39,472 nucleotides of DNA from Pelistega indica (GTDB taxonomy: Bacteria > Pseudomonadota > Gammaproteobacteria > Burkholderiales > Burkholderiaceae_B), in assembly GCF_000506865.1 (NCBI RefSeq), contig NZ_AYSV01000079.1, positions 1 to 39,472 of the forward strand, read 5' to 3'. The first letter of the stretch is position 1; every line of letters starts with the position of its first letter. The notes under the pieces are model-generated. The model ran no database searches and was not told the DNA's origin. It saw only the letters and a list, made by a program, of their open reading frames with translations. The position numbers and the translations under genes are program-made. Positions 18,648 to 26,778 of the stretch are shown in pieces.

Positions 18648-18977
18648 ATGAGTGAATTAATCATTGAAGATATCAAAATAGGTGACGGTGAAGAGGCAAA
18701 AAGTGGGAATCTTGTGACTGTTCACTATACGGGTTGGTTATTAGACAATGGACAAAAGTTCGATTCTAGTAAAGATCGCAATGACCCATTTGAATTCCCT
18801 TTAGATGCAGGCTATGTTATCAAAGGTTGGGATAAAGGCGTTCAAGGAATGAAAATTGGGGGCGTTCGTAAGTTAACAATTCCTGCTGAATTAGGCTATG
18901 GTAGCCGTGGAGCAGGAGGTGTTATACCTCCTAATGCAACATTAGTGTTTGAAGTAGAGCTCTTAGGCGTACGCTAA
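18648..18977 (+). CDS. FKBP-type peptidyl-prolyl isomerase
   Basis: 109 aa single-domain FK506-binding protein that catalyses cis-trans isomerisation of Xaa-Pro bonds. Seen: VTVHYTGWLLDNGQKFDSS, FPLDAGYVIKGWDKGVQGMKIGGVRKLTIPAELGYGSRG, and PPNATLVFEVELL, covering the hydrophobic ligand pocket residues. There is no signal peptide, so it is cytoplasmic. The ATG at 18648 follows an AAAGGTGAGAG ribosome-binding site; the GTG at 18639 overlaps that site and is rejected. A long non-coding region lies upstream, so it is probably transcribed alone. Confidence 0.95.
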   Translation: MSELIIEDIKIGDGEEAKSGNLVTVHYTGWLLDNGQKFDSSKDRNDPFEFPLDAGYVIKGWDKGVQGMKIGGVRKLTIPAELGYGSRGAGGVIPPNATLVFEVELLGVR

Positions 18978-19095
18978 TCATACTAATAGTCATAAGAGAG
19001 GTTGCACTAGTAGGGAGAAGGGCAGTAACACTACCATAATCAGCTAGTGCACATATTTTCCTTTATCAAAGCATAAATTTAATGAGGTGTATTTG

Positions 19096-19524
19096 ATGTG
19101 GGTTTGGTTTACTTTAGCCATTGTTTTTCTTATTTTAGAAGTGCTCTCTGGGACATTTTATTTAATGTTCCTTGCCATTGCCATGTTTGCAGCAGGACTA
19201 GTCGCCTTTTTTGAATTATCAATTTATTGGCAACTAGGTATTTTTGTCCTTATTTTATTGTTGGGTGTTTTTGTTTTTAAATTTTTTGGTATTAAATCTA
19301 AATCATCATTAACTACGCCAACAAGTGATGTCAATGTCAATATGGATATTGGTACGGTTATTTATGTGAACAATTGGAATATGCCTCGTTCTACGGTTGT
19401 GCACTATAGAGGAACACAGTGGCAAGCTGTTTTAGCCCCTAATTGTACTCAGGATGGTGTAGCTGGGAACTATGTTATTAGCGATATTAATGGAGTTTCA
19501 TTAATCCTCACACCAAAGCAATAA
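19096..19524 (+). CDS. NfeD-like membrane protein
   Basis: 142 aa short NfeD protein: two or three N-terminal membrane segments (about residues 1-70) and a C-terminal OB-fold (about 75-142) with the VVHYRGTQWQA core. Short NfeD proteins are usually encoded next to SPFH/slipin proteins and are thought to assist their membrane-domain assembly; the same pairing is seen here, with the SPFH gene 31 bp downstream. The start is ATG 19096 (GAGGTG just upstream) rather than GTG 19087. Confidence 0.88.
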   Translation: MWVWFTLAIVFLILEVLSGTFYLMFLAIAMFAAGLVAFFELSIYWQLGIFVLILLLGVFVFKFFGIKSKSSLTTPTSDVNVNMDIGTVIYVNNWNMPRSTVVHYRGTQWQAVLAPNCTQDGVAGNYVISDINGVSLILTPKQ

Positions 19525-19555
19525 GAGTGATAGAACTGACAAAGGAGAAGAGAGA

Positions 19556-20506
19556 ATGGCAGATGTATTTGGTAGTTTAGATGGTTTCTGGTTAGTACTA
19601 GTAATTTTGGCAATTATTATCATTATTAGAGCAGTGGCTATCGTACCTCAACAACATGCATGGGTTGTTGAGCGTCTAGGAAAATATGATAGGACACTGA
19701 CACCTGGACCACGCTTTGTGATACCTTTTATTGAAAAAATTACTTATAAACATAGTCTGAAAGAAATTCCTCTAGATGTGCCTAGTCAAGTGTGTATTAC
19801 TCGAGATAATACGCAATTACAGGTTGATGGTGTACTTTATTTCCAAGTAACCGATCCTATGCGTGCCTCTTATGGCTCTTCTAATTATATTAATGCAATT
19901 ACACAGTTAGCACAGACGACATTACGTTCTGTCATTGGTAAGTTAGAATTGGATAGAACGTTTGAGGAAAGAGAATTTATTAATAGTAGCGTTGTCTCTT
20001 CTTTAGATGAAGCAGCGGCAAATTGGGGCGTAAAAGTATTGCGCTATGAAATTAAAGACTTAACTCCCCCTGCTGAAATTTTACGTGCTATGCAGGCACA
20101 AATTACAGCAGAGCGTGAAAAACGGGCATTAATTGCGGCTTCTGAAGGTCGTAGACAAGAGCAAATCAATATTGCTACAGGGGAACGTGAGGCAGCGATT
20201 GCTCGTTCTGAAGGTGAAAAACAGGCTCAAATTAATAAGGCTGAGGGTGAGGCTGCTGCAACAGTAGCTATTGCTAATGCAACAGCTGAAGCGATTACAA
20301 AGGTATCTCAGGCGATTGGCCAACCAGGTGGCTTAGAAGCAGTTAACTTACAAGTTGCTGACCGCTATGTTGATGCGTTCTCTAAAGTAGCGAAGGAGTC
20401 AAACACATTGATCCTACCAGCGAATTTATCTGATATGGCAGGATTGATTTCATCAGCGATGACTGTTATTAAACAACACAAAAATGATGGTATAACAGGG
20501 GATTAA
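19556..20506 (+). CDS. SPFH/band 7 membrane protein (QmcA-like)
   Basis: 316 aa: one N-terminal membrane helix (about residues 10-30), then the SPFH/PHB domain starting VPQQHAWVVERLGKYDRTLTPGPRFVIPF, and a long Ala/Glu/Arg-rich coiled coil (about 190-265, EREKRALIAASEGRRQEQINIATGEREAAIARSEGE region). Members form large oligomeric rings in the inner membrane and interact with FtsH-type proteases or organise membrane domains. A strong AAAGGAG site precedes it; the nfeD gene is directly upstream and the hydrolase gene starts 1 bp after its stop, so three genes probably form one operon. Confidence 0.93.
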   Translation: MADVFGSLDGFWLVLVILAIIIIIRAVAIVPQQHAWVVERLGKYDRTLTPGPRFVIPFIEKITYKHSLKEIPLDVPSQVCITRDNTQLQVDGVLYFQVTDPMRASYGSSNYINAITQLAQTTLRSVIGKLELDRTFEEREFINSSVVSSLDEAAANWGVKVLRYEIKDLTPPAEILRAMQAQITAEREKRALIAASEGRRQEQINIATGEREAAIARSEGEKQAQINKAEGEAAATVAIANATAEAITKVSQAIGQPGGLEAVNLQVADRYVDAFSKVAKESNTLILPANLSDMAGLISSAMTVIKQHKNDGITGD

Positions 20507-20507
20507 T

Positions 20508-21068
20508 ATGTTATTGAGGGCACAAGATTGCATTGTGGTGATGATTGACCACCAAGAAAAACTGATGCCTTCAATGATGAATGTCCAACAGGTATTGGCT
20601 AATAGTCTAGCTATTCTCAAAGCGACAGACCTATTTAAAATTCCTGTGATTACGACAGAACATTATCCAGATAAAATAGGTAAAACCATATCCGATTTAT
20701 ATGCTTATCGTGGTGAGGTAATAGAAAAAAAGACATTTAGTGCGGCTAAAGAGCACGGTTTTATTCAAAAATTAGTGGAGATTAGCCAACACACTAAACG
20801 TACTCATCTATTATTTATTGGGTGTGAGACTCACGTATGTGTATTGCAAAGTCTTTTGGGTATTCATGAGCAAAATCATTATCAGTGTTATTTAGTTGTA
20901 GATGCCTGTGGTTCACGTAAAAGTATTGATAAAGAGATGGCACTTAGAAGAGCTAGTCAGGCAGGTGTCACTTTACTAAGTACGGAAATGGTACTATTTG
21001 AATGGTTGGAGAGTGGCGACAATCCATTTTTTAAGCCAATTATTCAGGATATTAAACAGCTCACATAA
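20508..21068 (+). CDS. Isochorismatase-family cysteine hydrolase
   Basis: 186 aa alpha/beta hydrolase of the isochorismatase superfamily. Seen: catalytic Asp14 (VVMIDHQEKLM), a Lys in the EKKTFSAA stretch and the nucleophilic Cys111 in GCETHVCVLQS, the family triad, followed by VVDACGSR. Related proteins hydrolyse amides or act as nicotinamidase-like enzymes, with the YcaC group closest by look; the substrate is not predictable. Translationally close to the SPFH gene (TAA then ATG one base later). Confidence 0.87.
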   Translation: MLLRAQDCIVVMIDHQEKLMPSMMNVQQVLANSLAILKATDLFKIPVITTEHYPDKIGKTISDLYAYRGEVIEKKTFSAAKEHGFIQKLVEISQHTKRTHLLFIGCETHVCVLQSLLGIHEQNHYQCYLVVDACGSRKSIDKEMALRRASQAGVTLLSTEMVLFEWLESGDNPFFKPIIQDIKQLT

Positions 21069-21242
21069 GTGGCTATAAAAATCGTATTAAAAATACAATC
21101 AGATTATCAATAAGATTATGCTTTTGATATAAAGATTCCCTGTTGAAAGTGGTATGTCAACATTCAAATAAAGGATTAATAATAATCTGATTTCGCATTC
21201 CAAATACAATCCTAATTTATGCTATCTGCTAGCTAAAATGAG

Positions 21243-21248
21243 TATAAT
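21243..21248 (+). promoter_or_regulatory. Candidate -10 box for the smpB operon
   Basis: A perfect TATAAT 37 bases before the smpB ATG, in a 216-bp gap. No matching -35 at a normal distance. An inverted repeat (TCAGATTA near 21104 and TAATCTGA near 21185) also lies in this gap, of unknown role. Confidence 0.4.
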
Positions 21249-21284
21249 AATCAGCTAACAACAACTATTAAAATATTTTTAAAG

Positions 21285-21734
21285 ATGAGTATTGTAGAAA
21301 ATAGAAAAGCACGTCATGATTATTTTATCGAAGATCGTTTTGAAGCAGGAATTGCTTTAGAGGGTTGGGAGGTCAAATCAATTCGTGCTGGCAAGGTCCA
21401 ATTAGGTGAGAGCTATGTTATTGTTCGTGATAACGAATTATATCTATTGAATATGCATGTCAGTCCTCTTGCTACAGCTTCTACACATATTCACCCTCAA
21501 GCGACTCGTACACGTAAGTTACTAATGCATCGACAAGAAATTAATCGTTTGATTGGTAAAGTGGAAATTCGAGGTTATACCTTAATACCGCTTAATTTAC
21601 ACTATAAAAGTGGCAAAATTAAATTGGAATTTGGTCTAGGAAAAGGTAAAAAGTTACACGATAAGCGGGATAGTGCCAAAGATCGTGATTGGCAACGCGA
21701 AAAAGAGCGTATTATGAAGAACAATCACCTTTAA
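21285..21734 (+). CDS. smpB: SsrA-binding protein
   Basis: 149 aa tmRNA partner that lets tmRNA enter stalled ribosomes for trans-translation. Seen: N-terminal [35 protein letters not shown], the NMHVSPL region, and the basic C-terminal tail [25 protein letters not shown] that reaches the decoding centre. Full length. ratA and rnfH follow in the same direction, the common smpB-ratA-rnfH order. The tmRNA gene itself is not in this window. Confidence 0.97.
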   Translation: MSIVENRKARHDYFIEDRFEAGIALEGWEVKSIRAGKVQLGESYVIVRDNELYLLNMHVSPLATASTHIHPQATRTRKLLMHRQEINRLIGKVEIRGYTLIPLNLHYKSGKIKLEFGLGKGKKLHDKRDSAKDRDWQREKERIMKNNHL

Positions 21735-21764
21735 TATAGGTTGAAGATTAAAAGGTTATTTTTT

Positions 21765-22196
21765 ATGCAAACGGTTAAACGCTCTGTATTGCTTCCATAT
21801 AGCGATGCTCAAATGTTTGAATTAGTCGCTGCCGTCGATAAATACCCCGAATTTATGCCTTGGTGCGGAGGGGCTACGATCAAAGAGCAAACTGCTGACG
21901 GTATGATTGCCTCAGTGACTATCAGTTTTGCAAAACTAACACAGACATTTACAACAAAAAATACTCACGATTTTCCTCATAAAATCACCTTGCAATTAGT
22001 TGATGGTCCTTTTTCAGCTTTGGTGGGAAGTTGGGAGTTTATTGCTTTGGATGAAAGCGCCTGTAAGGTAGTTTTTTCGCTAGATTACGATTTTAGTAGT
22101 CGAGCATTGGCATTGCTCATTGGTCCTGTCTTTAATCGCATTGCCAATAGTTTTATAGATTCTTTTACTCAACGAGCACAAGCTATTTATGGATGA
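21765..22196 (+). CDS. ratA: RatA-family START-domain protein
   Basis: 143 aa polyketide-cyclase/COQ10-like START-fold protein. Members are annotated either as ubiquinone-binding COQ10 homologues or as RatA, reported in E. coli to block 70S ribosome association. Seen: KRSVLLPYSDAQMFELVAAVDKYPEFMPWCGGA at the N-terminus and a C-terminal amphipathic helix ending FTQRAQAIYG. The start is taken as ATG 21765, preceded by AAAAGG, not the upstream TTG at 21741. It overlaps rnfH by 8 bp. Confidence 0.92.
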   Translation: MQTVKRSVLLPYSDAQMFELVAAVDKYPEFMPWCGGATIKEQTADGMIASVTISFAKLTQTFTTKNTHDFPHKITLQLVDGPFSALVGSWEFIALDESACKVVFSLDYDFSSRALALLIGPVFNRIANSFIDSFTQRAQAIYG

Positions 22197-22542
22197 TATT
22201 CAGATAGAACTTATTTATGCAGAGAGTCCTACGACTATTTGGCATCAAATATTAACTGTTCCCAGTACTTGCTGTGTAGAAGAGGCAATTAAGCAGACAA
22301 GCTTTAAGACGGATTTTCCAAACCTAGACTTAACAACCTTAGGTGTAGGAATTTTTGGACAAAAAGCTAGCTTACAGCAACAATTAAAACCTAATGATAG
22401 AATCGAATTATGTCGTCAATTAACGTTTGATCCCAAAGAGTCTAGAAAACGTAGGGCTATTCACCGAAAAGCAGGTATTTTAAAGAAAAAACATTTAAAG
22501 CCTGATCGAGCAAAAAAAATTGACTACGATGAATATGCATAA
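22189..22542 (+). CDS. rnfH: RnfH/RatB family ubiquitin-like protein
   Basis: 117 aa beta-grasp protein of UPF0125 (RnfH; also named RatB because it neighbours RatA, although an antitoxin role is not supported). Seen: IQIELIYAESPTTIWHQILTVPSTCCVEEAI at the N-terminus and the LGVGIFGQKASLQQQLKPNDRIELCRQLTFDPKESRKRRA signature, followed by a Lys-rich tail. Its ATG lies inside the 3' end of ratA, so translation is coupled. Confidence 0.92.
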   Translation: MDDIQIELIYAESPTTIWHQILTVPSTCCVEEAIKQTSFKTDFPNLDLTTLGVGIFGQKASLQQQLKPNDRIELCRQLTFDPKESRKRRAIHRKAGILKKKHLKPDRAKKIDYDEYA

Positions 22543-22572
22543 AAGTATTAAAAATAAACACGAGGAGACATT

Positions 22573-23700
22573 ATGAGTTCAGTAGTATTATTTGAAACCA
22601 TCAATGCGTCAAATGGTTTCAAAATCGCGGTAGCAACGTTAAATCAGCCTCAGGTATTGAATGGTTTCTCAGTGGAAATGGCTCAACTACTTCAAGAGAA
22701 AATGACGGAATGGGAACAAGACAGCTCTGTTGTTGCCATCATTCTACAAGGTGCAGGGGGTAAAGCGTTTTGTGCTGGCGGTGATTTACATGCACTCTAT
22801 AAATCCATGCTACAAAACCAAGAGGGTGGTGTATGGCAAAATCAAGTAGCTAGAGACTTTTTCTCACAAGAGTATCGATTAGATTATCACATCCATGTTT
22901 ATTCTAAGCCAGTCGTCTGTTATGGCGATGGCATAGTCATGGGTGGAGGCATGGGCTTAATGATGGGGGCAAGTCATCGTATTGTTACCGAGACGACTCG
23001 TATGGCTATGCCAGAAATTAGTATTGGCTTATTCCCTGATGTGGGGGGGAGTTGGATGCTGAACCGTCTTCCTGGCTTAACAGGACGCTTTTTAGCGGCT
23101 ACAGGTGCACAAATTGGTGCTAATGATGCCTTATTTACGCATATGGCTAATTTCAATATCAAGCGAGAGAGTTGGGCGCAAATTATCCAAGAACTCACTC
23201 AAGCAGAATGGTTTCCTACGACAAAACGCCATCAGAATGATGATTTAATCAGTGCAGTTTTACATAATCATTCATACAGCACAGAGAAAGGTCCATTAGA
23301 AACAAATTACGCCTTCATTAATAAGCTATGCCAGACAAATGATTTAGAAAAGCTTTATGGCATGTTAGTAAGTCTTGCTAATCATGAAGACCCTTGGCTG
23401 TCTCGTGCCGCTCAAACCTTACAAAAAGGGTCTCCACTATCATTTGTTTTAGCCATGGATTTACTAGAGAAAACTAAGCATTCTTCTTTAGCGGATGTAT
23501 TTAGGCTTGAGTTTAACGTGGCTATGCATGCCGCACAACTGGGTGAATTCCAAGAAGGTATTCGTGCCTTATTAATTGATAAAGATAAACAACCTGATTG
23601 GAAATTCAAATCGGTGGCTGATGTATCTTCTGATGCTATTGATTATTTCTTTGAAGATCCTGTGCCAGAAGGTGAAGAACATCCTTTAGCGAATCTTTAA
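22573..23700 (+). CDS. Enoyl-CoA hydratase/isomerase family, 3-hydroxyisobutyryl-CoA hydrolase type
   Basis: 375 aa crotonase-fold protein of the long ECH_2 type. Seen: the oxyanion-hole segments AFCAGGDLHALY (about residues 63-74) and GDGIVMGGGMGLMMGASHRIVTETTRMAMPEISIGLFPDVGGSWMLNRLPG (about 117-167), including the Glu/Asp pair used by 3-hydroxyisobutyryl-CoA hydrolases, and the C-terminal FFEDPVPEGEEHPLANL tail. Probable role is hydrolysis of 3-hydroxyisobutyryl-CoA in valine breakdown or a related acyl-CoA. An ACGAGGAGA ribosome-binding site precedes the ATG. It stands 30 bp after rnfH. Confidence 0.88.
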   Translation: MSSVVLFETINASNGFKIAVATLNQPQVLNGFSVEMAQLLQEKMTEWEQDSSVVAIILQGAGGKAFCAGGDLHALYKSMLQNQEGGVWQNQVARDFFSQEYRLDYHIHVYSKPVVCYGDGIVMGGGMGLMMGASHRIVTETTRMAMPEISIGLFPDVGGSWMLNRLPGLTGRFLAATGAQIGANDALFTHMANFNIKRESWAQIIQELTQAEWFPTTKRHQNDDLISAVLHNHSYSTEKGPLETNYAFINKLCQTNDLEKLYGMLVSLANHEDPWLSRAAQTLQKGSPLSFVLAMDLLEKTKHSSLADVFRLEFNVAMHAAQLGEFQEGIRALLIDKDKQPDWKFKSVADVSSDAIDYFFEDPVPEGEEHPLANL

Positions 23701-23726
23701 TAGTTTAATAAATAGCGTATTTTCAT

Positions 23727-23763
23727 TAGTGTACTATCGAGAGAATCTATAGTTAGTACACTA
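23727..23763. repeat. Inverted repeat between the hydrolase gene and the small RNA
   Basis: Perfect 10-bp arms, 23727-23736 (TAGTGTACTA) and 23754-23763 (TAGTACACTA), 17-bp centre, 27 bases after the stop codon. No T run follows. It could be a 3'-end structure of the upstream mRNA or an operator about 60 bp ahead of the small-RNA -10 box. Confidence 0.5.
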
Positions 23764-23824
23764 CTTGATAACAGTAGGATTATTGCTTGTCTATTCCTTA
23801 TTAGTACCGATAGTAATTTTTCTA

Positions 23825-23830
23825 TATAAT
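23825..23830 (+). promoter_or_regulatory. -10 box of the orphan small RNA
   Basis: Perfect TATAAT (part of TCTATATAAT), 9 bases before the first base of the RNA closing stem at 23839, which is the normal distance to a transcription start at about 23837-23838. The -35 region is not consensus. Confidence 0.6.
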
Positions 23831-23837
23831 ACCTTTA

Positions 23838-23966
23838 AGCGTTGTGTGACGACAGAAAGACGCAGGGCTGTTCGCTGAGAGACTTGTCCGTGGCAAGGAT
23901 CGCTACATGAGGGATACCCTATAAGGCATTGCCGAGCTAGGAGGCTGCGCCCCTCCACACAACGCG
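23838..23966 (+). ncRNA. Orphan structured small RNA, family not recognised
   Basis: About 129 nt, located between two convergent protein genes. The ends pair perfectly: 23839-23848 (GCGTTGTGTG) with 23956-23965 (CACACAACGC). An inner helix 23861-23865 with 23945-23949 (CGCAG/CTGCG) and local hairpins 23892-23896 with 23929-23933 and 23910-23913 with 23917-23920 are possible. The stretch is richer in G+C than its surroundings, and a perfect -10 ends exactly where the RNA should begin. A T6 run lies at about 23990. The closed ends with an open middle and a GTTCGC near the 5' side recall 6S RNA, but it is about 50 nt shorter and lacks other 6S sequence marks. It does not match 4.5S, tmRNA, RNase P or TPP-riboswitch signatures. 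Confidence 0.6.
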
Positions 23967-24025
23967 CCTTATAAATCACTTATTATCTATTTTTTAAATT
24001 ACACTCAAAATTTTTTAATCCACTC

Positions 24026-24986
24026 TTACTCTGGCTTTTCTAAAGAGTAAGGGATATCAAGAAAGTGCAGGGTATTACCAGATAATTGTGCTAATTCAAT
24101 AGCAGCATCATCTTCAAGGTTTTTGATAGTTAATTCGATTAGCAGGTAAATTTTATCTTCAACTGTAGTGGCATTCACGACTTGTCCAATTGGATTTCCA
24201 TCTTGTATTACGTCTGAACCTAATAACTCATCCGCATTTGTGACCGGAAGAGTAATATAAGCAGGAATGCTACGTTTTTTGAGATTGCCCAAATAGTGGC
24301 TTCGAGCAATAACTTCTTGTCCGGGGTAACATCCTTTCTTGAAATTGATAGCACCAATAGCATCTAAATTAATGCTTTGAGCGACAAATAGCTCTTTGGT
24401 TTTATCCCCAATCCATGGAAGACCTAGCAAAATATCTTGTGCATACCACTCGTTCTCATCTCCAGTAGCCTCTTGAACTGTCCATAAGGGGCTTTCACTT
24501 ATGATTAATAAACGCTGTGTGGCATCAACGGACGGAAATTTAATAACAGTCACTTGATTATGTGTAATGACTTTAAATTGTGGTTTCTCATTGTTTGATA
24601 GAGTCAAAGGTATATTAGTTAATGACTCAATAAATGGATAAGTTGTCGTCAATGCCGCCACATCTTCACCCCATACAGCCCACATAGCAGATGTTAGGAT
24701 GGAAATACTAACCTTAGCCCTAAGAACAAACATGGTTAAACGTTTTTGTAAAAAAGTAGCAATATCTCTTTGGACTAATGCATAATAAGTATGTGCTTGA
24801 GAGGTATCCTGCCAACAATAAAAAAGTAGCAAAAACTCTACCTTTAGGGTTTGAATAGCTTGATAGTAGGGCATTATCCGCTTTTACTTGCTGCATATCT
24901 TGGCTAAGTTGACCTTGTAAAAACGTTAGGCTGTCCTCACCCTCAACTTTTAATATGGCAAATTGACTCAATGGTGCTTGTTTCAT
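24026..24986 (-). CDS. ygfZ: YgfZ/GcvT-like folate-binding protein (frameshifted)
   Basis: Tetrahydrofolate-binding protein related to glycine-cleavage T protein, needed for iron-sulfur-dependent enzymes such as the tRNA methylthiotransferase MiaB. Seen: N-terminal FAILKVEGEDSLTFLQGQLSQDM and SYSNPKGRVFATF, and the family hallmark KGCYPGQEVIARSHYLGNLKKR near residue 210 of the restored protein. The frame breaks in an A6 run (24820-24825 on the plus strand; T6 in the coding strand); five bases instead of six give one protein of 319 aa. As printed the first piece stops at about residue 88. A likely sequencing error in a homopolymer. Confidence 0.9.
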
Positions 24987-25026
24987 TAAATACTATCCTT
25001 TGTTTATAATTTACCTAATACCTATT

Positions 25027-25032
25027 ATTATA
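25027..25032 (-). promoter_or_regulatory. Candidate -10 box for ygfZ
   Basis: TATAAT on the minus strand, 41 bases before the ygfZ ATG, in the 169-bp gap divergent from mltG. No strong -35. Confidence 0.35.
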
Positions 25033-25155
25033 TAGTACGCTAGTTTTCTAAAGAAACACATTAAAAACCCTATCAAGCCTGATACAATAAGCTTTTAATA
25101 ATTTTATATAGTTATTTCAAGTCCAACAATAAGTTAATTAAAATCAAGGGCACTA

Positions 25156-26169
25156 ATGATTAAAAAATTAATTATTTTTATTGTTTTTATCATATCAGTC
25201 ATGGCTGGTATTGGCTATTACCAGCTCAAAGAATGGCAAACAACCCCTCTAAAGCTTACTAAAGAGAGTGTTATGGTGAAAATCCCTAAGGGGTCTTCTA
25301 TTAAGAACATTGCTGATATTCTGATTAAAAATAATGTTCCTGTTAATAATCTACTATTTACTTACTATGCTCGATATACAGGACAGGTGAGCCAATTAAA
25401 GGCTGGTACTTATGAAATTAAACAAGGACAAACGGCACCTGACGTACTAGCTATGATTGCAAATGGCGAGGTTGCTAAGCGCACAATTTTATTTGTTGAG
25501 GGATGGACGTATAAACAAATTCGACAAGCTATTACCCAGCATCCAGATATTGAAAAAACACTTAGCAATATTACCGATCAAGAGCTATTGAAAAAGCTCA
25601 ATGCGCCTGATTCAATGACCAGTATGGAAGGCTTATTATTTCCCAATACTTATGTTTTTACACCGGGTGACTCAGATTTTATGGTTATCCAACAGGCTTA
25701 TCAAGAAGGACAAAACAACCTAAAGAAAAACTGGGATAATCGTGCTGAAAACTTACCTTTTAAAACACCTTATGAAGCATTAATTTTGGCTTCTATTGTT
25801 GAAAAAGAAACAGGTCATGGCGAAGATAGAAAGCGCATAGCAGGTGTTTTTATTAATCGGTTAAAAGCAAATATGTTATTACAGACAGACCCAACAGTGA
25901 TTTATGGAATGGGTGATAAATATCAGAATAAGATTAGAAAAGTGGATTTGCAAACCGATACACCATGGAATACTTATACTCGAAAAGGGCTTCCCCCGAC
26001 ACCCATTGCGAGTTCAGGAGATTTAGCCTTAAAGGCTGTGTTACACCCTGAAAACCATCATTATTTTTACTTTGTATCAAGGGGAGATGGTACGAGTGAG
26101 TTTGCCGAAAACTTGCCTCAACATAACCAAAATGTACAAAAATTTATTCTCAAACAAGGACAAAAATGA
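25156..26169 (+). CDS. mltG: Endolytic murein transglycosylase MltG
   Basis: 337 aa inner-membrane enzyme that cleaves nascent glycan strands and sets their length. Seen: N-terminal membrane anchor (residues 4-22), a LysM-like region (about 40-110), and the YceG catalytic domain with IVEKETGHGEDRKRIAGVFINRL, where Glu218 is the catalytic acid, followed by LLQTDPTVIYG and NTYTRKGLPPTPIASSG. First gene of mltG-tmk-holB-tatD; its stop overlaps the tmk start by four bases (ATGA). Confidence 0.97.
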   Translation: MIKKLIIFIVFIISVMAGIGYYQLKEWQTTPLKLTKESVMVKIPKGSSIKNIADILIKNNVPVNNLLFTYYARYTGQVSQLKAGTYEIKQGQTAPDVLAMIANGEVAKRTILFVEGWTYKQIRQAITQHPDIEKTLSNITDQELLKKLNAPDSMTSMEGLLFPNTYVFTPGDSDFMVIQQAYQEGQNNLKKNWDNRAENLPFKTPYEALILASIVEKETGHGEDRKRIAGVFINRLKANMLLQTDPTVIYGMGDKYQNKIRKVDLQTDTPWNTYTRKGLPPTPIASSGDLALKAVLHPENHHYFYFVSRGDGTSEFAENLPQHNQNVQKFILKQGQK

Positions 26170-26777
26170 CAGGATTTTTCCTAACGTTAGAAGGTGTGGA
26201 TGGTGCAGGTAAAAGCTCGCACACAGAATGGTTGGTTGATTTTTTTAAGCAAAAAAATTATAAGGTAGTGTTAACCCGCGAGCCTGGTGGTACTGTGCTA
26301 GGTGAAAAATTACGGGAGTTATTATTATCTCAACAGATGACTCAGACATCTGAAGTATTGTTAATGTTTGCGGCACGCGAAGAAAGTGTTAATCAAGTCA
26401 TCAAACCCGCACTAAATGAGGGTAAAGTGATTATCAGTGACCGTTTTACGGATTCTACATTAGCCTATCAAGGTGGAGGTAGGCATTACCCTATAGAGAG
26501 AATTCAACAATTGGCTGAATGGGTTCACGGTGATACTCAACCCAATCTGACACTTTTATTTGATGTACCATTGGAAGTGGCTAAACAACGTATGAGCAAT
26601 ACTCGTGTATTAGATCGCTTTGAGAAAGAATCTGAATTATTTTTTACGAATGTTAGGCAAATGTATTTGCGCTTAGCCGAACAATATCCGCAGCGCTTTG
26701 TGGTTGTGGACTCGACTCAATCTATCGAAAAAATTAAATTATTTCTGACCTCTATTTTAGAAGAACGGTTAGCTTAA
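26166..26777 (+). CDS. tmk: Thymidylate kinase
   Basis: 203 aa enzyme phosphorylating dTMP to dTDP. Seen: P-loop EGVDGAGKSS (residues 9-18), the LTREPGGTVLGEKLRELLL motif with DRE-type Arg, the DRFTDSTLAYQGGGR segment, and the LFDVPLEVAKQR strand; the lid follows. Full length. It overlaps mltG and is 1 bp from holB, so translation is coupled in this conserved cluster. Confidence 0.97.
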   Translation: MTGFFLTLEGVDGAGKSSHTEWLVDFFKQKNYKVVLTREPGGTVLGEKLRELLLSQQMTQTSEVLLMFAAREESVNQVIKPALNEGKVIISDRFTDSTLAYQGGGRHYPIERIQQLAEWVHGDTQPNLTLLFDVPLEVAKQRMSNTRVLDRFEKESELFFTNVRQMYLRLAEQYPQRFVVVDSTQSIEKIKLFLTSILEERLA

Positions 26778-26778
26778 G

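Noticed and set aside
21765-22542. ratA-rnfH as a true toxin-antitoxin module
   Set aside because: The pair is a conserved housekeeping neighbour of smpB, and an antitoxin role for RnfH/RatB is not supported.
23838-23966. TPP riboswitch, 4.5S RNA or tmRNA in this place
   Set aside because: A CTGAGA and an ACCCT are present but not in TPP order, and no thiamine gene follows; the SRP GGAA-tetraloop core and the tmRNA ends are absent.
23791-23979. Minus-strand 62-codon frame over the small-RNA region
   Set aside because: No ribosome-binding site or family resemblance, and it coincides with a region better explained by RNA structure with a plus-strand promoter.
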